Notes under the pieces: model-generated
The model's input: only the letters and a program-made list of their open reading frames with translations
Told to the model about the DNA's origin: nothing
Database searches by the model: none
Shown: positions 19,066 to 28,269 of the stretch, in pieces
How the letters are laid out: every line of letters begins with the position of its first letter
How positions within the stretch are numbered: the first letter of the stretch is position 1
Position numbers and translations under genes: made by a program
Assembly (NCBI GenBank): GCA_028284865.1
Contig: JANQQV010000003.1
Span: 1-61,885 of the forward strand
From: Rhodothermales bacterium
GTDB taxonomy: Bacteria; Bacteroidota; Rhodothermia; Rhodothermales; UBA10348
Length of the DNA: 61,885 nucleotides
Reading direction: 5' to 3'

Positions 19066-19830
19066 ATGAAGCTGTTCTCGACACTCGCTTTTTCACTTCT
19101 CACCCTTGCGACTGTTGTTGCCACACCGGCAACGGCACAGGAAGGAACGATCAACTACGATCGGGTCGTCAAAATTGAAATAGAGCTCCCTCCAGAAATG
19201 GAGTCGATGCGTGACCAGATCCCGACCGAGAACACAACCCAGATGGTTCTGCGGTTCAACGGCATCGAGTCTACGTGGCAGGCTGCTGCTGAACAGGAAA
19301 ACGAACGCGAGCGCTCCTTTGGCGGTGGAGGCGTGCGCATGCGCATGAACCGGATGCGCGACCAGAACATCACTTACATCAATCACGATGATGGGTTGAT
19401 GACGGATCAGCGTGACTTCATGGGTCGCACCTTCCTGATCAGGGATGACCAGCCGCTTCTGGCGTGGAAATTGACCGGCGAACAGAGCGAATTCGAGGGA
19501 TACGTCGTGCACAGGGCAACAGCCACGCGCGACTCGTCTTCGGTGGAGGCCTGGTTCGCTCCCGAAATCCCCGTTGCCGTCGGCCCCGGGCCATTCGGTG
19601 GACTTCCGGGTGCCATCCTGGTGCTGACTGTTGATGAGGGCAGAACCACATTTACGGCGAAGGAAATTCTTATGGGCGAGCTGGAAGAAGGCGCTATTGA
19701 AGAGCCCAACGACGGAAGAGAGGTCACTCAGGAGGAATTCGACGATATCGTCGAGGAAAAGCGCAAAGAAATGGAAGCCCAATTCGGCGGAAGACGAAAT
19801 GGGGCCCGCTTCATCATCCGACAGGACTGA
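19066..19830 (+). CDS. GLPGLI family exported protein
   Basis: A 254-residue protein with a signal peptide (MKLFSTLAFSLLTLATV, cleavage near ATAQ), which fixes ATG 19066. The signature near residues 170-185 reads GPGPFGGLPGAIL, matching the GLPGLI family found in Bacteroidota. The C-terminal 50 residues are highly charged (EEFDDIVEEKRKEMEAQF), and a Gly/Arg/Met stretch lies near residue 85. The family's role is unknown. It usually sits beside a TonB-dependent receptor of exactly the type encoded 73 bases downstream, so the two probably act together in the envelope. Confidence 0.88.
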   Translation: MKLFSTLAFSLLTLATVVATPATAQEGTINYDRVVKIEIELPPEMESMRDQIPTENTTQMVLRFNGIESTWQAAAEQENERERSFGGGGVRMRMNRMRDQNITYINHDDGLMTDQRDFMGRTFLIRDDQPLLAWKLTGEQSEFEGYVVHRATATRDSSSVEAWFAPEIPVAVGPGPFGGLPGAILVLTVDEGRTTFTAKEILMGELEEGAIEEPNDGREVTQEEFDDIVEEKRKEMEAQFGGRRNGARFIIRQD

Positions 19831-19903
19831 TCGCTTCATCACGATTCAGTTCATCATTCATCGCGACGCAGCACGAACAGACTACCATCCAATCCACACA
19901 CCG

Positions 19904-22708
19904 ATGACCCGTCCACAATTCACCCACGTACTGAGCTCCTTGATGGTCGCCATGTTGCTGACCCTGGTCTCAGTCGCGCCTGCTCTGGCCCAAGATCGCT
20001 TCGACGTCTCTGGCGTCGTCGTTGACACATCCGGTGTGGGTCTGCAGGGCGCCACGGTGGTCGCCCTCACCGCCGCTGATTCAACCCTGACAAAGTTTGC
20101 GACGGCCAATGGTGATGGGGAGTTCACACTCCGTCGCGTTCCCGCTGGGGACTACATTCTGCAGATCACCTTCGTTGGCTTCCGCACGATCCAGAAGGAT
20201 TTCTCGCTTGTGGACGCGGATTACGATGCTGGGCGCATGGTAATGGACATCCAGACCGAGGAATTGGGCGAACTGGTGGTTTCCGCCGAGCACATTCCCA
20301 TGGTCGTCAAGAAGGATACGCTTGAATACAACGCCAGCGCCTTCGCAACTCGACCCAACGCAGTGGTCGAGGACTTGCTGCGAAGGTTGCCGGGCATCGA
20401 GGTAGAAGCTGATGGGTCCATAACGGCCCAGGGTGAAGAAGTACAGCAGGTTCTCGTGGACGGAAAGGAGTTTTTTGGAGACGATCCGAAAATCGCTACC
20501 CAGAACCTGCCTGCCGATGCCATCGAGAAAGTGCAGGTGTTCGACAAGCAAAGTGACATGGCTGAGTTCACCGGTGTGGATGACGGTGAAGAACAGAAAA
20601 CGATCAACCTTGAGCTGAAGGAAGACGCCAAGAATGGCTACTTCGGCAATGCCAGCGGCGGATATGGCGCCGACGGTCGATATGACGGACAGGCTTCCAT
20701 TAATCGCTTCTCTCCGAATACGCAGTTGGCGTTCATCGGCAACCTGAACAACATCAATCGTCAAGGCTTTTCGTTCGGGGATTATATCAGCTTCATGGGA
20801 GGCATGGGCGCCATGATGGGAGGCGGCGGCATGCGCTTCGACGGTGGAGGAGGGATCAATATCGGCGGCAACCTTTCCGACGGGTTCTCGGAAACCCTGG
20901 CCCTCGGACTCAACGCGAGTCGTGATTTCGGCTCGAGCACGGAAGTCCGCAGTTCGTACTTCCTTTCAAGTATCGAAAACAGCCAGGTCCGCTCCACGCT
21001 GACCCAGCAGGTGCTTGGAGCCACACTGTCCGCAAACACCGACGAGAACAGCACGCAACTCAGCGAGAACTTTACGCATCGCCTGAACCTGAATGTCAAT
21101 CAGGACTTCTCGGAAGGGCATGACCTGCGGCTGAGGAGCAACTTCACGATCAGCAACTCGGATCTGTCCAATATCGGCGTTCGCTCCACGACCGACGCTC
21201 TCGGAGCCATCCAGAACACGAGCGATACCAGCTATCTGACCAATGGCGACCAGACGCGCGGGCAAGTCAACCTGACGTGGCGGAAAAGGCTCAATGAGAA
21301 TGGTACCAGCGTTGTCGCTGAGAGCCGTCTCAACCTGAATGATTCCGAGACCGCGGCAGACCTGGAGTCGCTGACGGGAATTGCCGGCGAGGGAAATGCG
21401 CTGACCTATGAGGAAATCCAGCAGATCCAGGAATCCCTGGGTAATACGTTGCAACAAACTCAGCGAGTCTCTTTGACCCAATCCATCGGGGATGACAACC
21501 TGTTTGTATTCGAAGCCGAGCGGCAGGCCATCAATGAAGACAAGGACCAGGTCGTCTACGATCTGGTGTCGGGGACGCAGGTTCGCAATAATCTGCTCAG
21601 CTCAGGTCTGGATCGAACCTACTCCTATCTCCGAGGTGGCTTCACTTTCCGTCACAACTGGGAGAAAGTGAATGTCAGTGTCGGCGCAGAAGTACAAGAG
21701 TCCACTCTTGAGGGCACCATCCTGGAGAACAACGTGTCGGTCTCAAACGGCTACACGCACGTTCTTCCAAGTGCAACACTGAACTGGTCCCCAGCTCAGG
21801 GCCGGGACGTCTGGTTCCGCTATTCGACACGGACCCGCGAACCGTCCATGAATGAGCTCCAGCCATTTACGGACAACTCGGATCCGCTGAACGTATACGT
21901 TGGCAATCCGAACCTCGAGCCCGAGTATCGGCACTCATTCTCGTTGCGCTACAACTACTTCGACCAGTTCACATTCGTGAACCTGTTTGCTTGGATGTCT
22001 GCTACCTACTCGGACAACAACATCGCCCGTTCTCGAACGATCGGTCAGGGACTGGCTCAGCAGGTCACCTCCGTCAACACCGACGGTGACTGGACCTACA
22101 ATGGAAACGTCAACTTCGGCGCTCCCATTCGCCCGCTGGGGATGAAGTTCAATCTGTCGAACAATGCCATGTTCAACCGTGGCATCGAGTTCATCAATGA
22201 CGAGGAGAGCACCTCCCGGACGCTGCGCAACACGATTCGTCTGACGCTTGAGAATCGGAATAAGGATTTGTTCGACGTGGCCGTGACGGGCTCGTTCACC
22301 TACAACGACGTGGCCTACAACCTGAACCCCAATCAGGATCAGAGCTACGTGAACTCGTCCTACTCGGCGCGGGCCGGACTCTTTCTGGGCGAGACCTGGG
22401 AGATTTCCTCAGAGCTGGATTACCGGACGTATTCGCAGGAGGTGTTCGGCGAGGCCCGTTCTGTTCCGCTTTGGGAAGCTTCAGTAACCAAGTCACTCAT
22501 CGGGCAGCGCGCAGACATTCAGCTGGTCGCTCTTGATATCCTGGACCGCAATGAAGGCATCAGCTTCACGAACACCGGCAATATGATCCGCGAGCAGCGC
22601 ATCAATTCGCTCGGACGCTACGTGATGCTCAAGTTCATTTATCGCCTCTCGGGTTCGGGAAGCGGCAGCAGCCGCGGACGTAGTGGCCCGGTCATCCGCA
22701 TGGGATAG
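19904..22708 (+). CDS. TonB-dependent receptor-like outer-membrane protein (GLPGLI partner)
   Basis: A 934-residue outer-membrane protein. ATG 19904 starts a signal peptide ending APALAQ; the frame is open further upstream into the GLPGLI gene but without a credible start. Residues about 32-115 are a carboxypeptidase-regulatory-like (CNA-B type) domain (SGVVVDTSGVGLQGATVV). Residues about 130-230 form a plug-like region (VVEDLLRRLPGIEVEADGS, VLVDGKEFFGDDP). The rest is beta-barrel of the OMP_b-brl_3 kind. A Gly/Met-rich loop lies near residue 305. The cargo is unknown; peptides or small molecules handled with GLPGLI are an inference. It ends at a strong terminator. Confidence 0.9.
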   Translation: MTRPQFTHVLSSLMVAMLLTLVSVAPALAQDRFDVSGVVVDTSGVGLQGATVVALTAADSTLTKFATANGDGEFTLRRVPAGDYILQITFVGFRTIQKDFSLVDADYDAGRMVMDIQTEELGELVVSAEHIPMVVKKDTLEYNASAFATRPNAVVEDLLRRLPGIEVEADGSITAQGEEVQQVLVDGKEFFGDDPKIATQNLPADAIEKVQVFDKQSDMAEFTGVDDGEEQKTINLELKEDAKNGYFGNASGGYGADGRYDGQASINRFSPNTQLAFIGNLNNINRQGFSFGDYISFMGGMGAMMGGGGMRFDGGGGINIGGNLSDGFSETLALGLNASRDFGSSTEVRSSYFLSSIENSQVRSTLTQQVLGATLSANTDENSTQLSENFTHRLNLNVNQDFSEGHDLRLRSNFTISNSDLSNIGVRSTTDALGAIQNTSDTSYLTNGDQTRGQVNLTWRKRLNENGTSVVAESRLNLNDSETAADLESLTGIAGEGNALTYEEIQQIQESLGNTLQQTQRVSLTQSIGDDNLFVFEAERQAINEDKDQVVYDLVSGTQVRNNLLSSGLDRTYSYLRGGFTFRHNWEKVNVSVGAEVQESTLEGTILENNVSVSNGYTHVLPSATLNWSPAQGRDVWFRYSTRTREPSMNELQPFTDNSDPLNVYVGNPNLEPEYRHSFSLRYNYFDQFTFVNLFAWMSATYSDNNIARSRTIGQGLAQQVTSVNTDGDWTYNGNVNFGAPIRPLGMKFNLSNNAMFNRGIEFINDEESTSRTLRNTIRLTLENRNKDLFDVAVTGSFTYNDVAYNLNPNQDQSYVNSSYSARAGLFLGETWEISSELDYRTYSQEVFGEARSVPLWEASVTKSLIGQRADIQLVALDILDRNEGISFTNTGNMIREQRINSLGRYVMLKFIYRLSGSGSGSSRGRSGPVIRMG

Positions 22709-22713
22709 GACAC

Positions 22714-22747
22714 AAGGGGCGGCACCGGAATCGGTGCCGCCCCTTTT
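22714..22747 (+). terminator. Rho-independent terminator
   Basis: A perfect stem (22714-22727 with 22732-22745) with loop GAAT continues into TT. It ends the GLPGLI/TonB unit, stands 29 bases from the stop of the convergent GH3 gene, and may serve both strands weakly. The core GGGGCGGC is shared with the terminators near 134 and 4417. Confidence 0.85.
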
Positions 22748-22774
22748 CGTTTCAGGGCGGATCCAGATTTTGAA

Positions 22775-24949
22775 CTACCACTCGACGTTTGCCGTCTGCC
22801 GGATGTCCCGCGAGGAGCTACCGGCATGAATGCTGAACACTCCTGGCTCAGCTACCCAGGACATTGCGTTCTCGTCAAAGAAGCTGAACGCCGATTCTTC
22901 GAGCACGATCGTGACCGTGGATGATTCTCCTGGAGCGAGGAAGACTTTCTCGAAGGCTTTCAGCTCCTTGGTGGGTCGGGCCACAGAGGCTTCCTTATCC
23001 TCGACGTAAATCTGGATGACTTCTGCACCTTCCATTGACCCTGTGTTCATCACGGTTACCTGGACGGTTACCTCATCGTCCTGCTTCTCGACACGCAGGT
23101 CGCTGAAGTCGAACGTGGTGTAGGACAGTCCATGCCCAAAGGCGAAGGCCGGCTCAATGTTGAAGCTGTCGAAGTAGCGATACCCCACGTAGATGTCGTC
23201 CGTCTTGTCGATCACGAGATTCTCGTCCGGATAGGAGGCCAAGGCGTGGGCGCCGCTGTCTTCAAGCCGCTCCGGAAATGTCATTGGGAGCTTCCCTGAT
23301 GGATTCACATTGCCGAAAAGGATGTCGGCAAGCGCATTGCCGCCCTCCATGCCTGCGTACCAGGCCTGAACAATGCTCTTGGCGTCATGCTGCCACGCCC
23401 GCATGTCTACAGGGCCTCCGCCCACCAATACGATCACGGTATTGGGATTGGCTTCAAGAACGGCTTTGATCAGCTCGTCTTGACCGAAAGGCAAGTTCAT
23501 GTCTGGTTTGTCGAGCACTTCCGCGTCGTACGCATTGTCATTCCAGTCGTCAGAGTAACCGTGGATCCAGCCACCCACAAAAATGGCAGCGTCCGCTCCC
23601 GACACCGCTTCCGCTGCATCCTGAATCAAGGCTTGATCCGGGCCGCCTTCCCGCTCGATTTCATAGCCTGGTGAGAAGGATATGTCCACATTACTCCCCA
23701 ACAGATTCTGGAGGCCTTCCAGTGGCGTGATCTCGTAGAAGGCCTTCACTTGCGAACTACCACCGGCCCCCGCATGCTTTCGTGTGGCGTTTGCACCGAC
23801 CACAGCCAGCGACGTGACCTCGGACTGCTGAAGCGGGAGCGTATCCTCATTCTTGAGAAGAACAATGGCCTCATCGGCAATAGCCCGAGCGACGGCTTGA
23901 TGCTCGGCTGTGTTATAGGCCCCGGGTGGGCGCTCATCGAACTTGTGGATGCGGTGCATGACCCGAAGAATGCGACGGACCTTTTCATCGATCAGCGATT
24001 CTTCGACTGACCCGTCACCAACAAGTGTCAGCAACGTGTCACCCATGAAGAACTTGCTGTAATCCACGTTTCCGGTAGCGAGCATCGGAAGGTCGGAGCC
24101 CATCTCGATATCGAGACCAGCTTGAACAGCTCCCATAGTGCTCTTGACGGCATTCCAATCGCTGATTACGGCGCCCTCGAAGCCATATTCACCCTTGAGC
24201 ACGTCGTCCAGCAGATACTGGTGGTGGGCCGAATACACGCCATTGACCTTGTTGTAGGCGGCCATGACGGTGTGCACGCCTCCTTCCTGAACAGCCGCCT
24301 TGAAGCCGGGCAGGTAGATTTCCCGGAGGGCTCGCTCGGATACCTGGACGTCCACGTATTCGCGATCATATTCCAGCGTATTGGCGATATAGTGCTTGGC
24401 GTTGGCCGCAACACCTTGGTCCTGAACCCCACGGACGTACCCGACAACCATCCGTGCATTCAGGAACGGATCCTCGGTCAGATACTCGAAGTTGCGACCG
24501 TTGAGCGGGGATCGGATGATATTCAGACCGGGTCCCAGGATGATGTCCTTGCCGCGAAACGCGGCTTCGCGACCCAGGACAGAGCCGAATTGATAACCCA
24601 GGTCCTCATTCCATGTGGAAGCGAGGGCCGTTCCGACTGGGAGGTAGGTGCTGCTGTCGGCAACCCCTTCATCTTTGACCCAATCGCGACCATGTTCATG
24701 GCGAACACCGTGTGGCCCGTCTGACATCACAAGCTCCGGGATGCCCAAACGCTCGACGCCTCCACTGGTGAAGGACGAGCTGGCATGAATCATGTCGATC
24801 TTTTCTTCCAGCGTCATTTCTGACAGCATCGAATCAATGCGGGCTTCGACGGCTTCGGGACTCATCGACGAAGGCGAATTCTGACAACCGGTCATAAGGA
24901 ATGAACCTGACAGAAGGAGGATTGGAATGAGGGAGCGGAAGATGCGCAT
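22775..24949 (-). CDS. Glycoside hydrolase family 3 beta-glucosidase lipoprotein
   Basis: A 724-residue GH3 enzyme that removes terminal beta-linked sugars from oligosaccharides. The N-terminus is a lipoprotein signal with lipobox LMTGC (Cys22), so it should be anchored in the envelope, probably periplasmic or at the outer membrane. The TIM-barrel domain holds MSDGPHGVRHE (75-85), KHYIAN (185-190) and the nucleophile Asp264 in VISDWNAV. The alpha/beta sandwich domain follows (NEDTLPLQ, VGANATRKHAGAGGSS), then a fibronectin III-like C-terminal domain (about 600-715). Substrate specificity (glucose or xylose) cannot be read. It lies 45 bases after an SRPBCC gene on the same strand. Confidence 0.93.
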   Translation of the reverse strand: MRIFRSLIPILLLSGSFLMTGCQNSPSSMSPEAVEARIDSMLSEMTLEEKIDMIHASSSFTSGGVERLGIPELVMSDGPHGVRHEHGRDWVKDEGVADSSTYLPVGTALASTWNEDLGYQFGSVLGREAAFRGKDIILGPGLNIIRSPLNGRNFEYLTEDPFLNARMVVGYVRGVQDQGVAANAKHYIANTLEYDREYVDVQVSERALREIYLPGFKAAVQEGGVHTVMAAYNKVNGVYSAHHQYLLDDVLKGEYGFEGAVISDWNAVKSTMGAVQAGLDIEMGSDLPMLATGNVDYSKFFMGDTLLTLVGDGSVEESLIDEKVRRILRVMHRIHKFDERPPGAYNTAEHQAVARAIADEAIVLLKNEDTLPLQQSEVTSLAVVGANATRKHAGAGGSSQVKAFYEITPLEGLQNLLGSNVDISFSPGYEIEREGGPDQALIQDAAEAVSGADAAIFVGGWIHGYSDDWNDNAYDAEVLDKPDMNLPFGQDELIKAVLEANPNTVIVLVGGGPVDMRAWQHDAKSIVQAWYAGMEGGNALADILFGNVNPSGKLPMTFPERLEDSGAHALASYPDENLVIDKTDDIYVGYRYFDSFNIEPAFAFGHGLSYTTFDFSDLRVEKQDDEVTVQVTVMNTGSMEGAEVIQIYVEDKEASVARPTKELKAFEKVFLAPGESSTVTIVLEESAFSFFDENAMSWVAEPGVFSIHAGSSSRDIRQTANVEW

Positions 24950-24994
24950 GCGAATGTCGAAACGAAATGGTGAGAAAATGGGCTCGATACTGAA

Positions 24995-25438
24995 TCATTC
25001 GGAGCCCAGGTACCGGCGGATTCCTGCAAATGTGTCACGCCAGCCTTGCACGCAGCTCTGGTAGAACTGGTCTTGGTCCTCAGGAAAACCGCTCTGTTCG
25101 ATTCGAAGAACCGTCCCGTTTTCGGTAGCGGAGCACGAAAAGACAGTCTCAAAGCTGGCTTCGAACGGTAGAGGACCTTCTTTCGTCACGTAGCGTGAAT
25201 CCGTAAGAACGAGACAGGTCGGCGCGTCGAGTTCTGAAATGGTGGCCACGCTGATGTAGTCGGGCGCGTCCTCATCATCTCCCCAGGTCGCCGCCCACGT
25301 GCCCCCGACTTCAGCCATGACGATCGCGGTGCTGGCGCCCCACCAGGAGCGAATGGCGCTCGGGCGAAGGAGTAGAGCGAAAACGGTTGCCTGGTCGTGG
25401 TTGAAGTGTTCCTCGTGGACCAGGCTTCGGGTATTCAT
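24995..25438 (-). CDS. SRPBCC (AHSA1-like) domain protein
   Basis: A 147-residue protein of the START/SRPBCC fold, AHSA1 branch, with the helix-grip pattern (VFALLLRPSAIRSWWG ... WRDTFAGIRRYL). Members bind hydrophobic ligands in the cytoplasm or act as co-regulators; the ligand is not predictable. The last helix (QSCVQGWRDTFAGIRRYL) is the usual family ending. It lies upstream of the GH3 gene with a 45-base gap and may share its transcript, though no functional link is obvious. Confidence 0.85.
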   Translation of the reverse strand: MNTRSLVHEEHFNHDQATVFALLLRPSAIRSWWGASTAIVMAEVGGTWAATWGDDEDAPDYISVATISELDAPTCLVLTDSRYVTKEGPLPFEASFETVFSCSATENGTVLRIEQSGFPEDQDQFYQSCVQGWRDTFAGIRRYLGSE

Positions 25439-25600
25439 GTCGCGTGCTTAGGGCGTATTCACGTGGCAAAAGCGAAGATACACGAGATCGATCAATAGGA
25501 ATTTTCGATACTGGTCGTATCGGTTTCTCGTCTCCGTCCATTGGAACCAGTAAATCAAGATGTACTTTTCAGTGCAAAGGACGCACAACCATATCTCCTC

Positions 25601-25978
25601 ATGGATCACCACATTCTGATCGTTGAAGACGACCCGCTCATGGTCGCATTTCTGGATGAGTTTCTTTCAGGTAATTTTCAGACTACGAAGGTGACGAGTG
25701 GCGAAGAAGCCCTGGAGATTCTTCGCTCAGAAACTGACGTGGCGCTTGTCATCCTCGACTTGTTCATGCCTGGAATGAGTGGATTTGAGCTACTCGAGAT
25801 CGTCCGGGCTGATGCTGGATTTGACCGATTGCCAGTGCTGGTCCTTTCTGGCAGCGAAAAGAGCGAGGACCGCGTCCGGGCGCTTGAAGCTGGCGCAGAT
25901 GATTTCGTCATCAAACCATTCAATCCGCAAGAACTGGCTGCACGTGTCAAGAACTTGATTCGTAGAACGGCCGGCTGA
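25601..25978 (+). CDS. Single-domain response regulator
   Basis: A 125-residue CheY-like receiver: acidic pair Asp10/Asp11, phospho-acceptor Asp53 (LVILDLFMPG), Ser83 and Lys105 (VIKPF). ATG 25601 gives the minimal receiver; an upstream start at 25541 would add 20 residues without family support. There is no output domain, so it must act by protein contact or as a phosphate shuttle. It is the last gene before the exopolysaccharide locus, and its stop is 12 bases before the first tandem box upstream of the LruC gene. Confidence 0.88.
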   Translation: MDHHILIVEDDPLMVAFLDEFLSGNFQTTKVTSGEEALEILRSETDVALVILDLFMPGMSGFELLEIVRADAGFDRLPVLVLSGSEKSEDRVRALEAGADDFVIKPFNPQELAARVKNLIRRTAG

Positions 25979-25990
25979 TCCTGATCGGGA

Positions 25991-26090
25991 TTCGTCGTCG
26001 TTCAATTGCATTCGTCGAAGGATATCGGGGTTTCGTCGAAAACCCTGCTGCTCCGCCTGCTTTAGAGCGGAAGTTGGGACCCTAAATGCA
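25991..26090 (+). promoter_or_regulatory. Tandem TTCGTCGAA boxes and -24/-12-like promoter before the LruC gene
   Basis: Boxes lie at 25991 (TTCGTCGTC, imperfect), 26011 (TTCGTCGAA) and 26032 (TTCGTCGAA), spaced 20 and 21 bp. Thirty-three bases after the last box, at 26074-26090, TTGGGACCCTAAATGCA fits the sigma-54 pattern GG-N10-GC. It predicts a transcript start near 26100 and a 25-base leader to ATG 26125. Each box is a near-palindrome (TTCGnCGAA), suggesting a dimer per box and side-by-side binding two helical turns apart. This is the best of five such sites. Confidence 0.6.
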
Positions 26091-26124
26091 TCGTTCACCA
26101 GAACACCATCAAGGGTCGCCAAAC

Positions 26125-28122
26125 ATGCGCCGCTATCTCATCCTTATTCCACTTGCAGGCCTGCTGGCCTGTAATTCACCTTCTCCCGTAGAGTCCGAAC
26201 TGCCGTTCGCCAGAGAAGACTCCCAACGTGTCAATGTGACGGTTCCGTCAGGATTCGCCTTTGAAACGGAGGAAGACGTCCAGGTAGACGTCCGACTAAA
26301 AACCAATGCCGATATCCCCGTCGAGGGGGCCGTGGTGGTTTTCAACCGTATCGATGATGACGCCTGGTTTGAAGTCAGGCGTCGGGTCACGGACGATTCA
26401 GGGTTGATTTCAACAGCCCTGAACATGCCCAAAGCCGGGTCACGACTAGGTCTTGTGGTTCGCTATCCGGGATTCGTTGATTCAACTTCGTATGACCTTT
26501 CCTCAAGCCGTATGGCCATCGAATTGGGAGGTCGTCAAGGCGCTTCCAAAGGTGCCGGTGGCGGAGTTTCGGGGAAAAGCGGCGACTGGGACTCGAGGGG
26601 TGTACCCAACTATCTCGAGCCACAACGGGATGAGATTGACGCTGGGCTCCTGGCAACTGTGAATGCGTCCCTGCCCGAAGGCTATCCTGTCCCGGACTTC
26701 AATGCCCAGTACCTGTCCGGAGGCGACACTGACATCCATGTGACGGAAACGGCCGATGTCTGGATCACATTCGTGCATGAAGGAGCAGGCTGGAAAAACG
26801 CACTGGGCTACTACACCTATCCAACCGGTCAACCACCCTCGTCTCCCTCGGACATAGCGTCTCGCGACATCGTATTCCCTAACGTCTCCTACCAGGGGAG
26901 TGGCGGCGGATTGCAAAGTGGCGACAAAGTCCATCTTGGTCGTTTCAATCCGGGAACGTCAATCGGATGGTTCATTGTGTCCAATGGCTGGAAGTCCAAT
27001 CCTCCCTCAGTAGGCCGAGGCAACTACACCGTTTACTCCAATCCGGACCTGAATCCAGAGAAGGATCCGTCGAAAAGGCAGCATGCCATTCTGCTGTCGG
27101 ATGTTGACCGCGAACTGATGCTGATCGGGTTTGAGGATGTGAATCGCGAATGGGGCTGGTGTGACAACGATTTCAATGACGCCATTTTTTATGTCACCGC
27201 GACTCCATTCCGCGCCATCGCTTCCTCGAATGCCGGCACTGTTACGGATCCTGGCAAGGATCCTGTAGCCGACGCCGATGGTGATGGGGTGCCCAATGCG
27301 GAGGACATGTACCCCTATGAGCAGGACAAGGCCTTCGTCGAGTATGAACCGGGAAGGAATGTCTACGGATCGTTGATATTTGAAGACATGTGGCCCAATC
27401 GGGGGGACTATGATTTCAACGATCTGGTGATCGACTACAACACTGCTTACGTCACCGACGTCAGCGGCATGGTGTCTTCCATGCGGGCCGAGTTCGTCCT
27501 TCGCGCAATCGGCGCGGGGTACCGGAACGGTCTCGGATTCGAACTACCCATCAGCTCCTCATTGGTACGTTCGGTCAATGGACAGAATCTGTCAATGGGG
27601 TACACCAGGCTGAATGGGAATGGCACTGAGTCCGGACATTCTACAGCGGTGATCATCGCGTTCGAAAACGCTTATGACGTGCTTCCTTCCGTTCCAGGCT
27701 TTTTCGCGAATACCCAGCCAGAAGCACCAGGTGTGGGTTCAGAGTCAATCACCATCGAGATCGAGTTCACCTCACCTCAGCCGCGGCATCGTATTGGCAG
27801 CGCTCCTTACAACATTTTCCTGATTTCGGGCGGTGAAAGGGGACGAGAAGTTCACCTGCCAGGAGGACGTCCCACGAACCTGGCCAACGGCTCCTACTTG
27901 GGATCCGGTGATGATGCCTCGGGACTGTCACTCAATTACACCAGCGAGACGGGCCTTCCGTGGGCCATGCACGTCCCACGGTCTTTTGCCTACCCGCGTG
28001 AGAATTCCCCGATCACACACGGCCATCTGAAATTCAAGGCGTGGACTGAATCGGGAGGCGCCCAATACGGCGACTGGTATCTGGACAAGAGCGGGTATCG
28101 ATCGCAAAGAGAGCTCTATTGA
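26125..28122 (+). CDS. LruC-domain lipoprotein at the head of the exopolysaccharide locus
   Basis: A 665-residue lipoprotein: MRRYLILIPLAGLLAC puts the acylated Cys at 16. ATG 26125 is chosen because the upstream ATG at 26086 lies inside the promoter's -12 element. Residues about 35-130 form a beta-sandwich-like domain. Residues about 210-370 resemble DUF4114 (GWCDNDFNDAIFYV). Residues 382-397 are a calcium-binding DADGDGVPNAEDMYP turn. The remainder is the LruC domain (EDMWPNRGDYDFNDLVIDY). LruC proteins are exported and of unknown role in most bacteria. Sharing its promoter elements with the sugar-polymer genes suggests that it is a surface partner of the polysaccharide. Confidence 0.85.
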   Translation: MRRYLILIPLAGLLACNSPSPVESELPFAREDSQRVNVTVPSGFAFETEEDVQVDVRLKTNADIPVEGAVVVFNRIDDDAWFEVRRRVTDDSGLISTALNMPKAGSRLGLVVRYPGFVDSTSYDLSSSRMAIELGGRQGASKGAGGGVSGKSGDWDSRGVPNYLEPQRDEIDAGLLATVNASLPEGYPVPDFNAQYLSGGDTDIHVTETADVWITFVHEGAGWKNALGYYTYPTGQPPSSPSDIASRDIVFPNVSYQGSGGGLQSGDKVHLGRFNPGTSIGWFIVSNGWKSNPPSVGRGNYTVYSNPDLNPEKDPSKRQHAILLSDVDRELMLIGFEDVNREWGWCDNDFNDAIFYVTATPFRAIASSNAGTVTDPGKDPVADADGDGVPNAEDMYPYEQDKAFVEYEPGRNVYGSLIFEDMWPNRGDYDFNDLVIDYNTAYVTDVSGMVSSMRAEFVLRAIGAGYRNGLGFELPISSSLVRSVNGQNLSMGYTRLNGNGTESGHSTAVIIAFENAYDVLPSVPGFFANTQPEAPGVGSESITIEIEFTSPQPRHRIGSAPYNIFLISGGERGREVHLPGGRPTNLANGSYLGSGDDASGLSLNYTSETGLPWAMHVPRSFAYPRENSPITHGHLKFKAWTESGGAQYGDWYLDKSGYRSQRELY

Positions 28123-28240
28123 ACCGCATAGTCGTGCCCGACCACTGCAGAGTTATTGCATGGGCTACTGACTGATTCTAGTCACCAATGGGCTGAATGC
28201 TTCTGACCGCTGGTCGACATGCAGCCAAAAGGAACCCGAT

Positions 28241-28269
28241 GCGGGGCGCAGCCGGAGGCTGCGCCCCGC
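28241..28269 (+). terminator. G+C-rich hairpin, probable terminator after the LruC gene
   Basis: A perfect 13-bp stem (28241-28253 with 28257-28269) with loop GGA and only a weak T tract downstream (CGCGTTTAA). It lies in the 371-base gap after the LruC gene. Apart from the tandem boxes at 28387-28416 and the promoter region following them, the gap holds nothing I recognise. Confidence 0.65.

Noticed and set aside
26086..26125. An earlier ATG for the LruC lipoprotein at 26086
   Set aside because: It lies within the -12 promoter element and would add residues before a good lipoprotein signal.
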